Of a stretch of 64,000 nt of DNA, positions 1-10,200 are shown in pieces. Position numbers and translations under genes: made by a program. Each line of letters begins with the position of its first letter. The first letter of the stretch is position 1. The DNA lies in assembly GCF_020829495.1 (NCBI RefSeq), contig NZ_JAIVFQ010000020.1:38443-102442 (forward strand), given 5' to 3'. Below the pieces are notes generated by a model. That model did no database searches. It was not told the DNA's origin and was given only the letters and a program-made list of their open reading frames with translations. This stretch comes from Nostoc favosum CHAB5714 (GTDB taxonomy: Bacteria > Cyanobacteriota > Cyanobacteriia > Cyanobacteriales > Nostocaceae).

Positions 1-1312
1 TAGCTTGTTTGATGGTGTTGCTATCCAAAGAACTGTCATCTAGCCCAATTTTTAAAGTTAAATCTTTGGGGATGGTGCGGATACGTTCTTGTAAAAGCGT
101 CCCTTTTCCTAGTTGGGTACGTGCAGTGCTAACTAATTTACCCTTAGCTGTCAATCCTTTACGGGATGAAATTTGCACTTGTCCCCGTCCCTCGCCATTT
201 GCATCTACTACTGTAAAAACTGCTTTTTCATTAAATCCTTCTAAGCTTTGTGAAGGTATACCTCCCAACCATAAATTTACTTCATCGCCATTAATATCAG
301 TTACAACAGCCTCTGCTGGAACTGCTTTGAGTGTGGAATGATAGATTGATGTACTTGAATTTCCTGACAAATTTTGTTCTATCTCTGGTATTTGACTCTC
401 GCCACCTCCTTGATTCCAGATGATTTCTTTAGTGCTTTCACGAACATTCACAAAAGTTTTACTAAAAGATTCATCCCCTATTTGTTGCCAAAGATATTGA
501 GTTAATGCGTAAGTAAAAGCTCCAGAACTAAAGTCACTTGTTCTGGCTTCAAGGGCTTCTTGGTCACGTCTAGCAGCAGTAATTACAATACCTTTGGCGA
601 CATTTTTTTTACGTTTGTTCATAAACTCTTGTGCTGAAAGTCCGGTTTTTGCTAGCAATTTACGCTGTTTTTCATACTCTGCGGGACTAGCCAAAAAGTT
701 GCTTCCGCCATCACGGGAACGGACTACTAAATTACCTCGTTTGGTTGCACCAGAGTAGCAACAATCTAGGACAACGGTGACATTTTCAGTTTTTAACGCA
801 TACATGAGTAAAAATAGGGTATGCCCCATAATGTCCTGAACTACACCACCATTAGGAGGTAAGGAACTATCAACGGGAACAAGTGTACCGTTGAGTCCAT
901 CCGGTGTATCACGGTCTTTATCTTGTACTAGTGAACCATGCCCAGAATAGTGGAATACTACCACGTCGCCGGGTTTAGCTTGGTTAATTAAATGTTCTTC
1001 AAAAGCTTGTAAAATGCCTTGGCGTGTTGCTTGTGCATTAGTCAAAGTCAAAATATCTTTGTCGTTAAAACTAAAGCGGTGAGTTAATAATTCGCGTTGC
1101 AACAAAACATCATTTTTACAACCTCCTAATCCTGGGATACCATTTTTATATTCATCAATCCCTACCAGTAATGCCAATTTGCGGGGTGTATTTTGTGCTA
1201 GAACTTTGGCATATTGTTGGGATTGGCGCATGGTGTCCAATTGGCTTATACCGACTGTTGCTAAAGCAGAACTAGCGAATTGCAGAAATTGACGGCGTTT
1301 GATATGTGTCAT
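1..1312 (-). CDS. Tat-exported caspase-like (peptidase C14) protein, 3' end cut by window edge
   Basis: Reading the minus strand from the ATG at 1312 gives an open frame that runs off the window, so only about the first 437 residues are seen. The N-terminus has a twin-arginine signal (KRRQFLQF then a hydrophobic stretch), so export by Tat is likely. A caspase/metacaspase fold follows: residues from about 45 read LALLVGIDEY, the catalytic His is in FHYSGHGS (about residue 126) and the catalytic Cys in VLDCCYSG (about residue 184). Known orthocaspases cleave after basic residues; substrate here is unknown. After residue 300 a second, beta-rich region starts that I cannot name. It is the last gene of the CHAT/protease cluster and has its own copy of the shared upstream element at 1387-1420. 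Family sure, role inferred. Confidence 0.88.
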   Translation of the reverse strand, partial: MTHIKRRQFLQFASSALATVGISQLDTMRQSQQYAKVLAQNTPRKLALLVGIDEYKNGIPGLGGCKNDVLLQRELLTHRFSFNDKDILTLTNAQATRQGILQAFEEHLINQAKPGDVVVFHYSGHGSLVQDKDRDTPDGLNGTLVPVDSSLPPNGGVVQDIMGHTLFLLMYALKTENVTVVLDCCYSGATKRGNLVVRSRDGGSNFLASPAEYEKQRKLLAKTGLSAQEFMNKRKKNVAKGIVITAARRDQEALEARTSDFSSGAFTYALTQYLWQQIGDESFSKTFVNVRESTKEIIWNQGGGESQIPEIEQNLSGNSSTSIYHSTLKAVPAEAVVTDINGDEVNLWLGGIPSQSLEGFNEKAVFTVVDANGEGRGQVQISSRKGLTAKGKLVSTARTQLGKGTLLQERIRTIPKDLTLKIGLDDSSLDSNTIKQA

Positions 1313-1386
1313 AAGATTTTTGGTTTTGAATTAAATGTGAATGATGTTAGGCTTGGTACTCTGATACTTAAGTTGCATCAAAGTAG

Positions 1387-1420
1387 TATATTTCTAGCTT
1401 TTGGAAGGATATGCCAAAAT
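1387..1420 (-). promoter_or_regulatory. Shared bipartite upstream element, copy A (caspase gene)
   Basis: On the minus strand it reads TTTTGGCATA, then 14 nt, then AGAAATATA. It ends 74 nt before the caspase ATG. The same two boxes with the same spacing precede six other units in this cluster (7199, 12921, 13845, 20325, 23738, 23817). TTGGCA with a 16-nt gap to AGAAAT resembles a promoter whose -10 box is not the usual TATAAT. Copies A and B also share flanking bases because the upstream CHAT genes are paralogous. Confidence 0.6.
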
Positions 1421-1425
1421 TGGGG

Positions 1426-4400
1426 CTAAAATTTGACAGGAGTCCAATCACCAGAAGGTATGAAAGCAGCCCAGAAGAATGGATGTTGATACTGCTGGGA
1501 CTTCAGCATTTCTAATTGCGCCTGTCGCAAGGTTTCGGAACGTCCCTCGTTTTTGATTAATCTTCCGTAATATTTCACCATTAGTTCTTTTGTACCTAAA
1601 TCGTTAACATTCCATAGACTAATTAATTGACTTTGGGTACCAGCCATAACAAAAGCACGACGCAAACCATATACCCCTTCGCCGTTGGTTGCTTTACCTA
1701 CTCCTGTTTGACAAGCTGAAAGTACGACTAATTTAGTACCCGATAAATTTAAAGAAGATGCTTCTAATGCAGTCAGTACACCATCTTCACTACCACTGCG
1801 AAGTTGATTAGCTCCAGCTAAAGCAATACCGGAACGCAGTAGGGGATTTTCAATGTTCTTGCTCACTCGATGGCTAGAACCAGGTTTGACTATAATTCCA
1901 CGATTTTCTACAGCTAAATCAAAAGTATCGGGAACTTCTATTTTTTCATCGGTGCGAAAGAAACCGTGAGTAGCGATATGGAGAATACTAGGCGATCGCA
2001 TTTGTTTCAGGGCGTTTTCTGTGGCTTGACTTCCTGTTAAAAGGTTTACATTTATACCTCTTTCTTTCAGCAGAGGTAAAATAACATCTGCTTCTTGCTT
2101 TGTTCCCTGTAAGGGACTAAATGTGAGTCTGTTGATTTCTGAGGAGCGTTTTAAATCTTCTTTGTTACCTACGGGTATAGGTGCGTTATTTGCTGCGTTA
2201 TTAAAATCGATATTCGCCATCATCACAGGTGGTTGAACACTAGATGGCTGATTAGATAATCGCAGTAAGTCACGCCCTGTTGTTAAATAATTAATAGTAT
2301 AATTTTCTACCAAATAGCGGTTATTTTCATCGACTAAGGCAGCAAAGGGAATTAAATTAAGTTGGCTGTCGGGAGAAAGTAGCAGTTTTCGCTTGTCACC
2401 CAATAATTTGCGGATTGGTTGCATTAATTGGGTATCCAGACGACGCGCAACTGGTTTAACATCGCGGGATTTGCTTTGCAGGACTGTACCAAATTCGGCA
2501 ATTTCTTGATCGATGGTTTCTGCTTCCCCTAAATCTACCCATTGGGTTGAGCCTTGGGATGTAAGAATGTAGGCAGCATAGCGAGGTTTGCCATAGCGAT
2601 CGCTTCGTTTTACACCTTTGATGTTGGTTAAGGGTTTATACTGAATAAATTCTACTAAAGCTGTATCCGCAGGTATCAATTTTTGTACTCCTTCAATAGT
2701 TACAGGTTGGGTTGTGATGCGAAATTCCGCGCTGCGTTTGGAGAGTTCTGCTTCTGAATTCTCGGCTTTAGTCTTCAGTTGGGCAATTTCTTGGCGATAT
2801 TGTGTATTCGTAAAATTACTATTTGTATTGTATAAAAGTCTTGCAAGTTGGGAGTTGGTTTGGGAAAGTTCGTCAAATAATTTTTGGTTTTCTGGGGTGA
2901 GGTTTTGTCGCAACCAGTTTCGACTATCGCTGAGAACATCAAGTATGCGTCCTTTGCGACGGAGAATTGTAGTTAGAGCTAGGTTTGCTGCTTGGGGGTT
3001 ATTGGGTGCTGACTGGAGGTGAGAAGAAATTGCAGTATCACCTGATTCCACAAGTAACGCCATATAATTTTGTTTTTGGCGTTCCGAACCAATGCCAAGG
3101 ATAATATTGAGATTGCGATCGCCAATTTCTAAACCACGCTTTCTCAATTCAATCGCACGAGATGTATCACCTTGGGCATTGTAGTACAAAGCTTGCATTC
3201 CCAAGTTATTCGCAAAATCAGGGTGTTCAGAACCAACAATACTTTCTGTGATGTCAAGAGATTTTTGTGTGAGTTCTATTGCTTTTTGAGTGTTATCCAA
3301 AAGAAAGTATGTCCAAGCTTGGTTGCTCAGGTTAATTGCGACTTGGGTATGTTTAGTACCATAGGCTTTCTCGTAAATTGCTAAGGAACGTTGTAAGAGT
3401 TTAAGAGCTTCCTGATGCTTACCTTGTACATTATATAAACTTGATAAATTATTCAAACTGAGAGCAACATCAGGATGATTGGAGCCAAATATTTTTTCTC
3501 TAATCTCTAAGGCACGTTTGATAAATGGTTCAATTTGAATATTTTCTGTTGCTTCACCAAATATTTCTTTGTTGTAGTATAGCACCGCCAAGTTATCAAG
3601 ATTCATAGCGACTTTAGGATGAAATTTGCCAAATATTTTTTCATTAATGCCTAAAGCCCGATTATATAAAATTTCAGCTTCCCGATTATTTCCTAAATTT
3701 TCATAAATTGCAGCTATATTATTTAAATTTTGACTTATATCTGGATGCTCATTGCTAAATATTTTCTGATTTATTGTTAAAGACTTTTGAGCATAATCAA
3801 GAGCTTTTGGATAATTACCTTGTTCTTTATATACTCCAGAAAGATTATTATAACTTTGAGCAACTAAGTAATGTTCAGAACCAAATACTTTAGTGCGAAT
3901 TTCTAAAGCACGCTGATATTTATCTATAGCTTCTGGATAATTACCTAAATCCTGATACACATTAGCAATATTATTTAAATTCTGAGCAATAAAATAATGT
4001 TGGGAACCGAATTTGTTCTCATAAATTTTCAAAGCTGACTGGAATAATTTTAATGATTCTGTGTAGTTTCCTTGCTCTTTATAGAGAACAGCAATATTAT
4101 TCCAACTACCAGCAACTTCTGGATGTTCTGCACCAAATGTTTGACGGCGAATTTCTAAAGAATCTTGAAACAGTTTTAATGCTTCTGCATAATTACCTTG
4201 TTCTTGATAGACAGATGCTAAATTATTAAGGATTCTAGCAACACTTGGATGTTGGGAACCAAACACCTTCTCAGTTATTAGTTTGGCACGTTTATAGTAA
4301 TCGATAGCTTGAGGAAAGTTAGCCAACTCTTTATAGATACCTGCTAAATTATTCAAACTTTCAGCAATAGATGGGTGTTCTGAGCCAAATATTGTTTGAC

Positions 4401-7062
4401 GAATTGCGAAAGCACGTTGATAATTTTTGATTGCTTCTGAGTAGTTCCCTTGTTCTTGATATAAAATCGCCAAATTATTGAGAGTAAGAGCTACTTGAGG
4501 ATGGTCTGGTACTAATACCTTCTCGTTAATTGCTAGAGCTTGTTGATAGTGTTTAATTGCATCTGAGTACCTTCCTTGTATTTGATAAGAAAAAGCCAAA
4601 TTATTGAGACTGAGAGCGACATCTGGGTGTTCAAGACCTAGTATCTTTTCTTTAATCTTTAAAGCACGTTCAAATAGAGATAATGATTCTGCATAATTAC
4701 CTTGCTCTTGGTATAAATTAGCCAAATTGCTAAGATAGGTAGCATATTCAGGATGTTCAGTACCAAAAGATTTTGCAAATATTTTCTCAGAGCGTTGGTA
4801 AAGTTGCAGCGCTTCTTGATATTTTCCCTGTTTTTTATAAACTAAAGCTAAACCGTTGATAATTCTAGCAACTTGAGGATGTTCAATTCCAAATTGATTT
4901 TCACTTATTGTTTGCGCTTTTTTATATAATTGAATTGCTTCTTGATACTTTCCCTGGTTTTGATATAAACCAGCCAATTTTTGCAGAGATGATGCAAAAT
5001 TTTCAGCGCTAAAACTGAGATATGCTGCTTCCTCTAAAAGTTTAGCATCTACTGCTTTTGCATATCGTTTCTCAGCTATTGTTAAAGAACGCTTATATAG
5101 TTCCTCTGCTTTCTGATAATTTCCTAACTCTTCATAAGAATTAGCAAGATTGCTCAAGGTTTTAGTTATTTGAGAACTTTCATCACCCCAAGTTTTTTTC
5201 GTTATTTGTAGAGATTTTTCATACAAAATAATTGCTTCCTTGTTGTTCTTTAAATAACTATAGACAATAGCGATATTATTTAGAACACTAGAATATTTAT
5301 CTGCCTGAGAATCAAGATTATTTTCATAAATTTTTCGAGCGCGTTGATAATACTTTAATGCTTCTTGGTATTTAGCTAAATCCGTATAAACATGACCAAC
5401 AAAATTAAGGCTCAGTGCCACATCTGGATGTTCTGAACCAAGATTTTTTTCTCTGATTGCTAAAAGGCGTTCATAATAGGATAATGCTTGATTGTATTTA
5501 CCTCGATCGCGGTAAAAATTTGCTAAATTAAAGACATTATCTGCAATTTTTATACTATCCTGACCATGTAACTCAGAATTTATTGCTAAAGCACGTTGAA
5601 AAAATGACTCAGCCTGAGCGTAGTTTTTTTGTAATTCATTTATTTGCCCAAGACTGAGAAGCATTGAAGCTTCGCGTTCTTTTTGATTGGGTATTTTTTC
5701 ATAAAGTGCTAAAGCTTCCTGACAACTATCTATTGCTTGTTTATGTTGTGTCATCAAAGAATAAGTATCACAAAGAGCGCCAAGATTACCAGCTATATCT
5801 TTAGGTTCTTTTAATTGTCGAGCAATAGCTAAAGCTTGCTGATAATATTCTAATGCTTTGGGATAATCTTCTAATTGAGTTCTGTAAATACCTCCTATTA
5901 AAGATAAAATTGTTTCTTGTGAAGCAGGTTTTTTAAGCTCTTGATAGATTACTAATGCTTTCTCAAAGAAGTCTAAAGCGAGTTTTGATTTCTGCTGTTC
6001 ATAATAACTTAAACCAGTGACAACTAAAATTTCGGCTTCAGCTTCACGTTTTTTCAGTTTTTGATTAATGGGTAAAGCCTGCTGAAAATAATCTATTGCT
6101 TGGGGATATTGTTTTAACTTGTGATGAGATAATCCCATTTGATTGAGAATAAAAGCTTCTTCAGAAAGATTTCCGCCTTTTTTGATGATTATTAATGCAC
6201 TTTGATAAAATTGAAGGGCTTTATCATCTTTATTCAAACCTTGATAAACTAAGCCATTGAGCATCAAAGCTATTGCTTCTGCACGAGGATTTTTGACTTG
6301 GCGACTAAGTTGTAAAGCTTGATTGAGTAATTCTAAACCTGCTTCGGTTTTACCTAAAGCTCTATTTACTAAACCTAATAAAGCAATAGTTTCAGGTTCA
6401 TAAAAACTATCTTTAATCTGCTGTCGAATTTTTAAAGATTTTTGCAGTGGTTCTACTGCTTCTTTCAATTTACCCTGACTAATATAAACTACACCAATAT
6501 TAGTTAGTGTCTCGCCTTCTCCTTTTTCGTCATTGACTTCTCGGCGTATAGTCAAAGCTTTTTGAAATGTTTCTAGTGCTTTTGAATATTCTTTTAATCC
6601 GCCATAAGTTTCACTCAGATTATCGAATACATTACCTTCACCTTGGCGATTATTCAGCTTTTGATAAATAGCTAAAGCTGGAGTTAATGCTTTCTGCGCT
6701 TCTGGATATTCGCCTAATGAGTTATAAACTTCGCCCAAATAATTTAATGCTTCTGCTTCACCTAAAGAATCTTGTTGTTTTTGTCGCAGTGCTAAAACTT
6801 GTTGAAAAGTTTTCTCTGCATCTCTGAGTTTATATTCGCGTAGCTGGATGATTCCTGCTTGCAATAATTTATCTGTAGATGTTGCTTGAGGAGTAGAGGG
6901 AATTGAGTTTTGAGTAATAATTTCTTGTTTTGAGGAAAAAGCTGCTTTGGTTATTCCACTGAATAAAACTGTCAGAATAATATATGTTCCTAACCGTAGA
7001 ATTAACAAGTTAAATTTAGCGTTGCTTTTCACTGATTTTTTAGGAGATGATATAGTTTGCAT
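1426..7062 (-). CDS. Giant secreted TPR-CHAT protein 1
   Basis: About 1878 residues from the ATG at 7062. The open frame extends 43 codons further to a GTG at 7191, but that extension reads through a dispersed repeat (CHCEERSN), so the ATG just before QTISSPKKS is the better start. A hydrophobic segment (LLILRLGTYIILTVLFSG) suggests a signal peptide or anchor. About 30-35 tetratricopeptide repeats follow, both the Kinesin-light-chain type (ALxIxEKxxGxEHPxVAxSLNNLA) and shorter forms. The C-terminal 320 residues are a CHAT caspase-like domain with His in HIATHGFF (about residue 1696) and Cys in LSACQTG (about 1783), so both catalytic residues are kept. Such proteins are thought to be protease or scaffold modules; the substrate is unknown. 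It is a paralogue of the next gene upstream, which ends at 7240. Confidence 0.93.
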   Translation of the reverse strand: MQTISSPKKSVKSNAKFNLLILRLGTYIILTVLFSGITKAAFSSKQEIITQNSIPSTPQATSTDKLLQAGIIQLREYKLRDAEKTFQQVLALRQKQQDSLGEAEALNYLGEVYNSLGEYPEAQKALTPALAIYQKLNNRQGEGNVFDNLSETYGGLKEYSKALETFQKALTIRREVNDEKGEGETLTNIGVVYISQGKLKEAVEPLQKSLKIRQQIKDSFYEPETIALLGLVNRALGKTEAGLELLNQALQLSRQVKNPRAEAIALMLNGLVYQGLNKDDKALQFYQSALIIIKKGGNLSEEAFILNQMGLSHHKLKQYPQAIDYFQQALPINQKLKKREAEAEILVVTGLSYYEQQKSKLALDFFEKALVIYQELKKPASQETILSLIGGIYRTQLEDYPKALEYYQQALAIARQLKEPKDIAGNLGALCDTYSLMTQHKQAIDSCQEALALYEKIPNQKEREASMLLSLGQINELQKNYAQAESFFQRALAINSELHGQDSIKIADNVFNLANFYRDRGKYNQALSYYERLLAIREKNLGSEHPDVALSLNFVGHVYTDLAKYQEALKYYQRARKIYENNLDSQADKYSSVLNNIAIVYSYLKNNKEAIILYEKSLQITKKTWGDESSQITKTLSNLANSYEELGNYQKAEELYKRSLTIAEKRYAKAVDAKLLEEAAYLSFSAENFASSLQKLAGLYQNQGKYQEAIQLYKKAQTISENQFGIEHPQVARIINGLALVYKKQGKYQEALQLYQRSEKIFAKSFGTEHPEYATYLSNLANLYQEQGNYAESLSLFERALKIKEKILGLEHPDVALSLNNLAFSYQIQGRYSDAIKHYQQALAINEKVLVPDHPQVALTLNNLAILYQEQGNYSEAIKNYQRAFAIRQTIFGSEHPSIAESLNNLAGIYKELANFPQAIDYYKRAKLITEKVFGSQHPSVARILNNLASVYQEQGNYAEALKLFQDSLEIRRQTFGAEHPEVAGSWNNIAVLYKEQGNYTESLKLFQSALKIYENKFGSQHYFIAQNLNNIANVYQDLGNYPEAIDKYQRALEIRTKVFGSEHYLVAQSYNNLSGVYKEQGNYPKALDYAQKSLTINQKIFSNEHPDISQNLNNIAAIYENLGNNREAEILYNRALGINEKIFGKFHPKVAMNLDNLAVLYYNKEIFGEATENIQIEPFIKRALEIREKIFGSNHPDVALSLNNLSSLYNVQGKHQEALKLLQRSLAIYEKAYGTKHTQVAINLSNQAWTYFLLDNTQKAIELTQKSLDITESIVGSEHPDFANNLGMQALYYNAQGDTSRAIELRKRGLEIGDRNLNIILGIGSERQKQNYMALLVESGDTAISSHLQSAPNNPQAANLALTTILRRKGRILDVLSDSRNWLRQNLTPENQKLFDELSQTNSQLARLLYNTNSNFTNTQYRQEIAQLKTKAENSEAELSKRSAEFRITTQPVTIEGVQKLIPADTALVEFIQYKPLTNIKGVKRSDRYGKPRYAAYILTSQGSTQWVDLGEAETIDQEIAEFGTVLQSKSRDVKPVARRLDTQLMQPIRKLLGDKRKLLLSPDSQLNLIPFAALVDENNRYLVENYTINYLTTGRDLLRLSNQPSSVQPPVMMANIDFNNAANNAPIPVGNKEDLKRSSEINRLTFSPLQGTKQEADVILPLLKERGINVNLLTGSQATENALKQMRSPSILHIATHGFFRTDEKIEVPDTFDLAVENRGIIVKPGSSHRVSKNIENPLLRSGIALAGANQLRSGSEDGVLTALEASSLNLSGTKLVVLSACQTGVGKATNGEGVYGLRRAFVMAGTQSQLISLWNVNDLGTKELMVKYYGRLIKNEGRSETLRQAQLEMLKSQQYQHPFFWAAFIPSGDWTPVKF

Positions 7063-7124
7063 TAATTTGTTTGTCTCTTTTATGCGGGTTGGTGATAAGT
7101 GGTTAAGCAAAATTAAATATATAT

Positions 7125-7153
7125 TGCGATTGCTTCGTTCCTCGCAATGACAA
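7125..7153. repeat. Dispersed repeat of the CHCEERSN type
   Basis: Minus strand reads TTGTCATTGCGAGGAACGAA and on to GCAATCGCA. This short mobile-like repeat is common in intergenic DNA of filamentous cyanobacteria. It sits between copy B of the shared element and the ATG of the giant TPR-CHAT gene, that is in the 5' leader, and creates a spurious N-terminal extension of that frame. Confidence 0.7.
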
Positions 7154-7198
7154 GGGTTTGAAGTTTTCAAAATGTATAAATATTTTTGCACTACTACT

Positions 7199-7234
7199 TA
7201 TGTATTTCTAGCTTTGGGGAGGATATGCCAAAAA
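7199..7234 (-). promoter_or_regulatory. Shared bipartite upstream element, copy B
   Basis: Minus strand: TTTTTGGCATA, 14 nt (starting TCCTCCCC), AGAAATACATA. It begins just beyond the stop codon of the upstream TPR-CHAT gene and ends 136 nt before the ATG of the downstream one. Identical spacing to copies A, C, D, F and G. Confidence 0.6.
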
Positions 7235-7239
7235 TGAGG

Positions 7240-10200
7240 CTAAAATTTAGCAGGAGTCCAATCACCAGAAGGGATGAATGCGGCCCAGTAAAATGGATGT
7301 TGGTATTTTTGGGAATTCAACATTTCTAATTGTGTCTGTCGCAAGGCTTCGGAACGTCCCTCATTTTTGATTAATCGTCCGTAATATTTCACCATCAGTT
7401 CTTTAGTTCCCAAATCATCAACATTCCAGAGACTAATTAACTGACTTTGAGTACCAGCCATCACAAAAGCACGACGCAAACCATATACCCCTTCGCCGTT
7501 GGTTGCTTTACCTACTCCTGTTTGACAGGCGGAAAGTACGACTAATTTAGTTCCCGATAAATTTAAGGAAGATGCTTCTAAGGCTGTCAGTACACCATCT
7601 TCATCACCACTGTGACGGTTGTTAAATCCAGCTAACGCAATACCGGAACGCAATAGGGGATTTTCAATGTTCTTACTCACCTGACGACTGGAACCAGGTT
7701 TGACGATGATTCCACGATTTCCCACAGCTAAATCTTGAATATCTGGAAAGTCTATTTTTTTATCGGTGAGAAAGAAACCGTGAGTAGCGATATGTAAAAT
7801 ACTGGGTGACTGTAATTGTTTGAGAGTATTTTCTGTGGCTTGGTTGCCTGTTAGGAGTTTTACATCTTTTAATAAGGGGGTAATGGCTTCGGCTTCTTCC
7901 TTTGTTCCTGGTAAGGATGAAAATTTTAGTCTGTCAAATTCCGAGGAACGTTTTGCTTGGCGATCGCCTTTTTCTGACACAGATAAATTACTTGCAGCAT
8001 TACCAAAATCAATATTTGCCATTACCACAGGTGTTTGACGGCTGGGTGCTTGATTTGATAAGCGCAGTAAGTCACGCCCTGTTGTTAAATAATTAATAGT
8101 ATAATTTTCTACAAGATAGCGGTTATTTTCATCTACCAGCGCAGCGAAGGGAATTAGATTCAGCTGGCTGTCGGGAGAAACTAGCAGTTTTCGCTGATCG
8201 CCCAATAGCTTGCGGATGGGTTGCATTAATTGGGTATCCAAGCGACGCGCAATTGGTTTGACATCGCGGGATTTACTTTGCAGGATGTCACCAAATTCAG
8301 TAATTTCTCGATCAATAGCTTCCGCTTCTCCTAAATCTACCCATTGTGGTGCGCCTTGGGATGTCAGGATATATGCAGCATAATGGGGTTTACCATAGCG
8401 ATCGCTCTTTTTTCCAGCTTTTGGATTGATTAAGGGTTGATACAGCGTAAATTCTATTAATGCAGAATCAGCAGGTATTAATTTTTGCACTGATTCAATT
8501 GTGGTGATTTGAGTGACAGTGCGAAATTCGCTGCTACGTTTAGAGAGTTCTGCTTCTAATTTGTCATACTCAGCTTGGAGTTTTGCAAATTCTTGACCAA
8601 AGTTACTAGATTCAGTGTACGTGAGTCTTGCCAGTTGCGAACTGATGGTTGTGAGTTCGTCAAATAATTTTTGGTTTTCTGGGGTAAGGTTTTGTCGTAA
8701 CCAGCTACGACTATCGCTGAGAACATCAAGTATGCGTCCTTTCCGGCGAAGAATTGCGGTGAGAGCCAGTTTTGCAGCTTCGGGATTATTGGGTGCTGAC
8801 TGGAGGTGTAAGGAAACTGTGATGTCGGTTGACTCATTGACTAACGCCATCATATAGTTTTGTTTTTGGCGTTCTGAACCGATACCAAGGATAATATTGA
8901 GATTGCGATCGCTAATATCTAAACTGCGATTTCTCACTTCAATGGCACGGTTTATATCGCCTTGAGCATGGTATGCATAACTTTGTAATCTTAAATCCTT
9001 AACAACACCTGGATGTTGGGAGCCAAAAAAGCTTTCTGTCATCGAAAGCGATTTTTGTAAGAGTTCCAGTGCTTTTTGATTATTTCCTAAAAGATAATAA
9101 TTCCAACCTTGGTTACTTAAATTGAGTGCAACTTGGGGATGATTAGTGCCATATACTTTTTCCCAAATAGCTAAAGAACGTTGTAAAAGTTGAAGAGATT
9201 CTTTATACTTGCCTTGGTTATTATACAAATTAGCTAAATTATTGAGACTAAGAGCCACATCAGGATGATTTGCTCCAAATACCTGTTCGCGGATTTTTAA
9301 AGCACGTAGCCAAGTTTTCTCAGCTTCATCATAATTACCTAAGTCTCTATAAGCTGACGCTAGGTTATTAAGCTGAACTGCTAGGTTAAAATCATCCCAA
9401 AAGTCTTTTTTTGAATTTTTTTCTGTGATTGTTAAGGCACGTTGATAAAGTCGTAATGCTTCTTGATAATTCCCTAAACCTGTGTATATATTAGCTAAAT
9501 TATTCAAGGAAGAAGCAACATCTGGATGTTCCAAACCACGCATTTTTTGAATAATTGTAAGAGCGCGTTGACCAACTTTTAATGCTTCTGGATAATTAAC
9601 CAATTTAATATAAAGGCTGGTCAATTGATTCAAACTGTTAACAACCTCTATATTTTCTTGACCAAGATGTTTTTCTTGAAGTGCTAGAGCGCGTTGAAAA
9701 TATGGTAAAGCTTCTCGATACTTACCTTGATTGTTGTATAGATAACCTAATGTCTTAATATTTTTTACTATTTCAATACTCTCTGAACCATATAAAACCT
9801 GCCGACGTTTGAGTACTTGTTGATAATATGATTCTGCTTGAGAATAATTTTGTTGACTTTCATATAATAATCCTATGTAGCCGATAAGATTAATCAATTC
9901 TTCCTCTGGTCTTTTGATTTTCTCAAAAATAGCTAAAGCTTGCTCACAACTATCACTTGCTTCCTTATATTTTTTCCAGTCATAGTAAAGATTACACATT
10001 CCATAAAGATAAATACCTTCATATAAAGGTAATTTATTTACTTGAGCAATTGATAAACCTTGCTGATAGTAATCAATAGCTTTTGGATATTGCTGTAGAT
10101 TGTCGTAAGCCAGTGCTACTGATGCAAGCAAACCTAATTGTGCTGGTGGATTATTGAGTTCTTTAAAAATTATCAGTGCTTGCTGGTGTAACTCTACAGC

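Noticed and set aside
1387..7234. Copies A and B of the shared element as a by-product of the CHAT gene duplication.
   Set aside because: True for their identical flanks, but copies C, D, E, F and G stand before unrelated genes with unrelated flanks and keep the two boxes and their distance.
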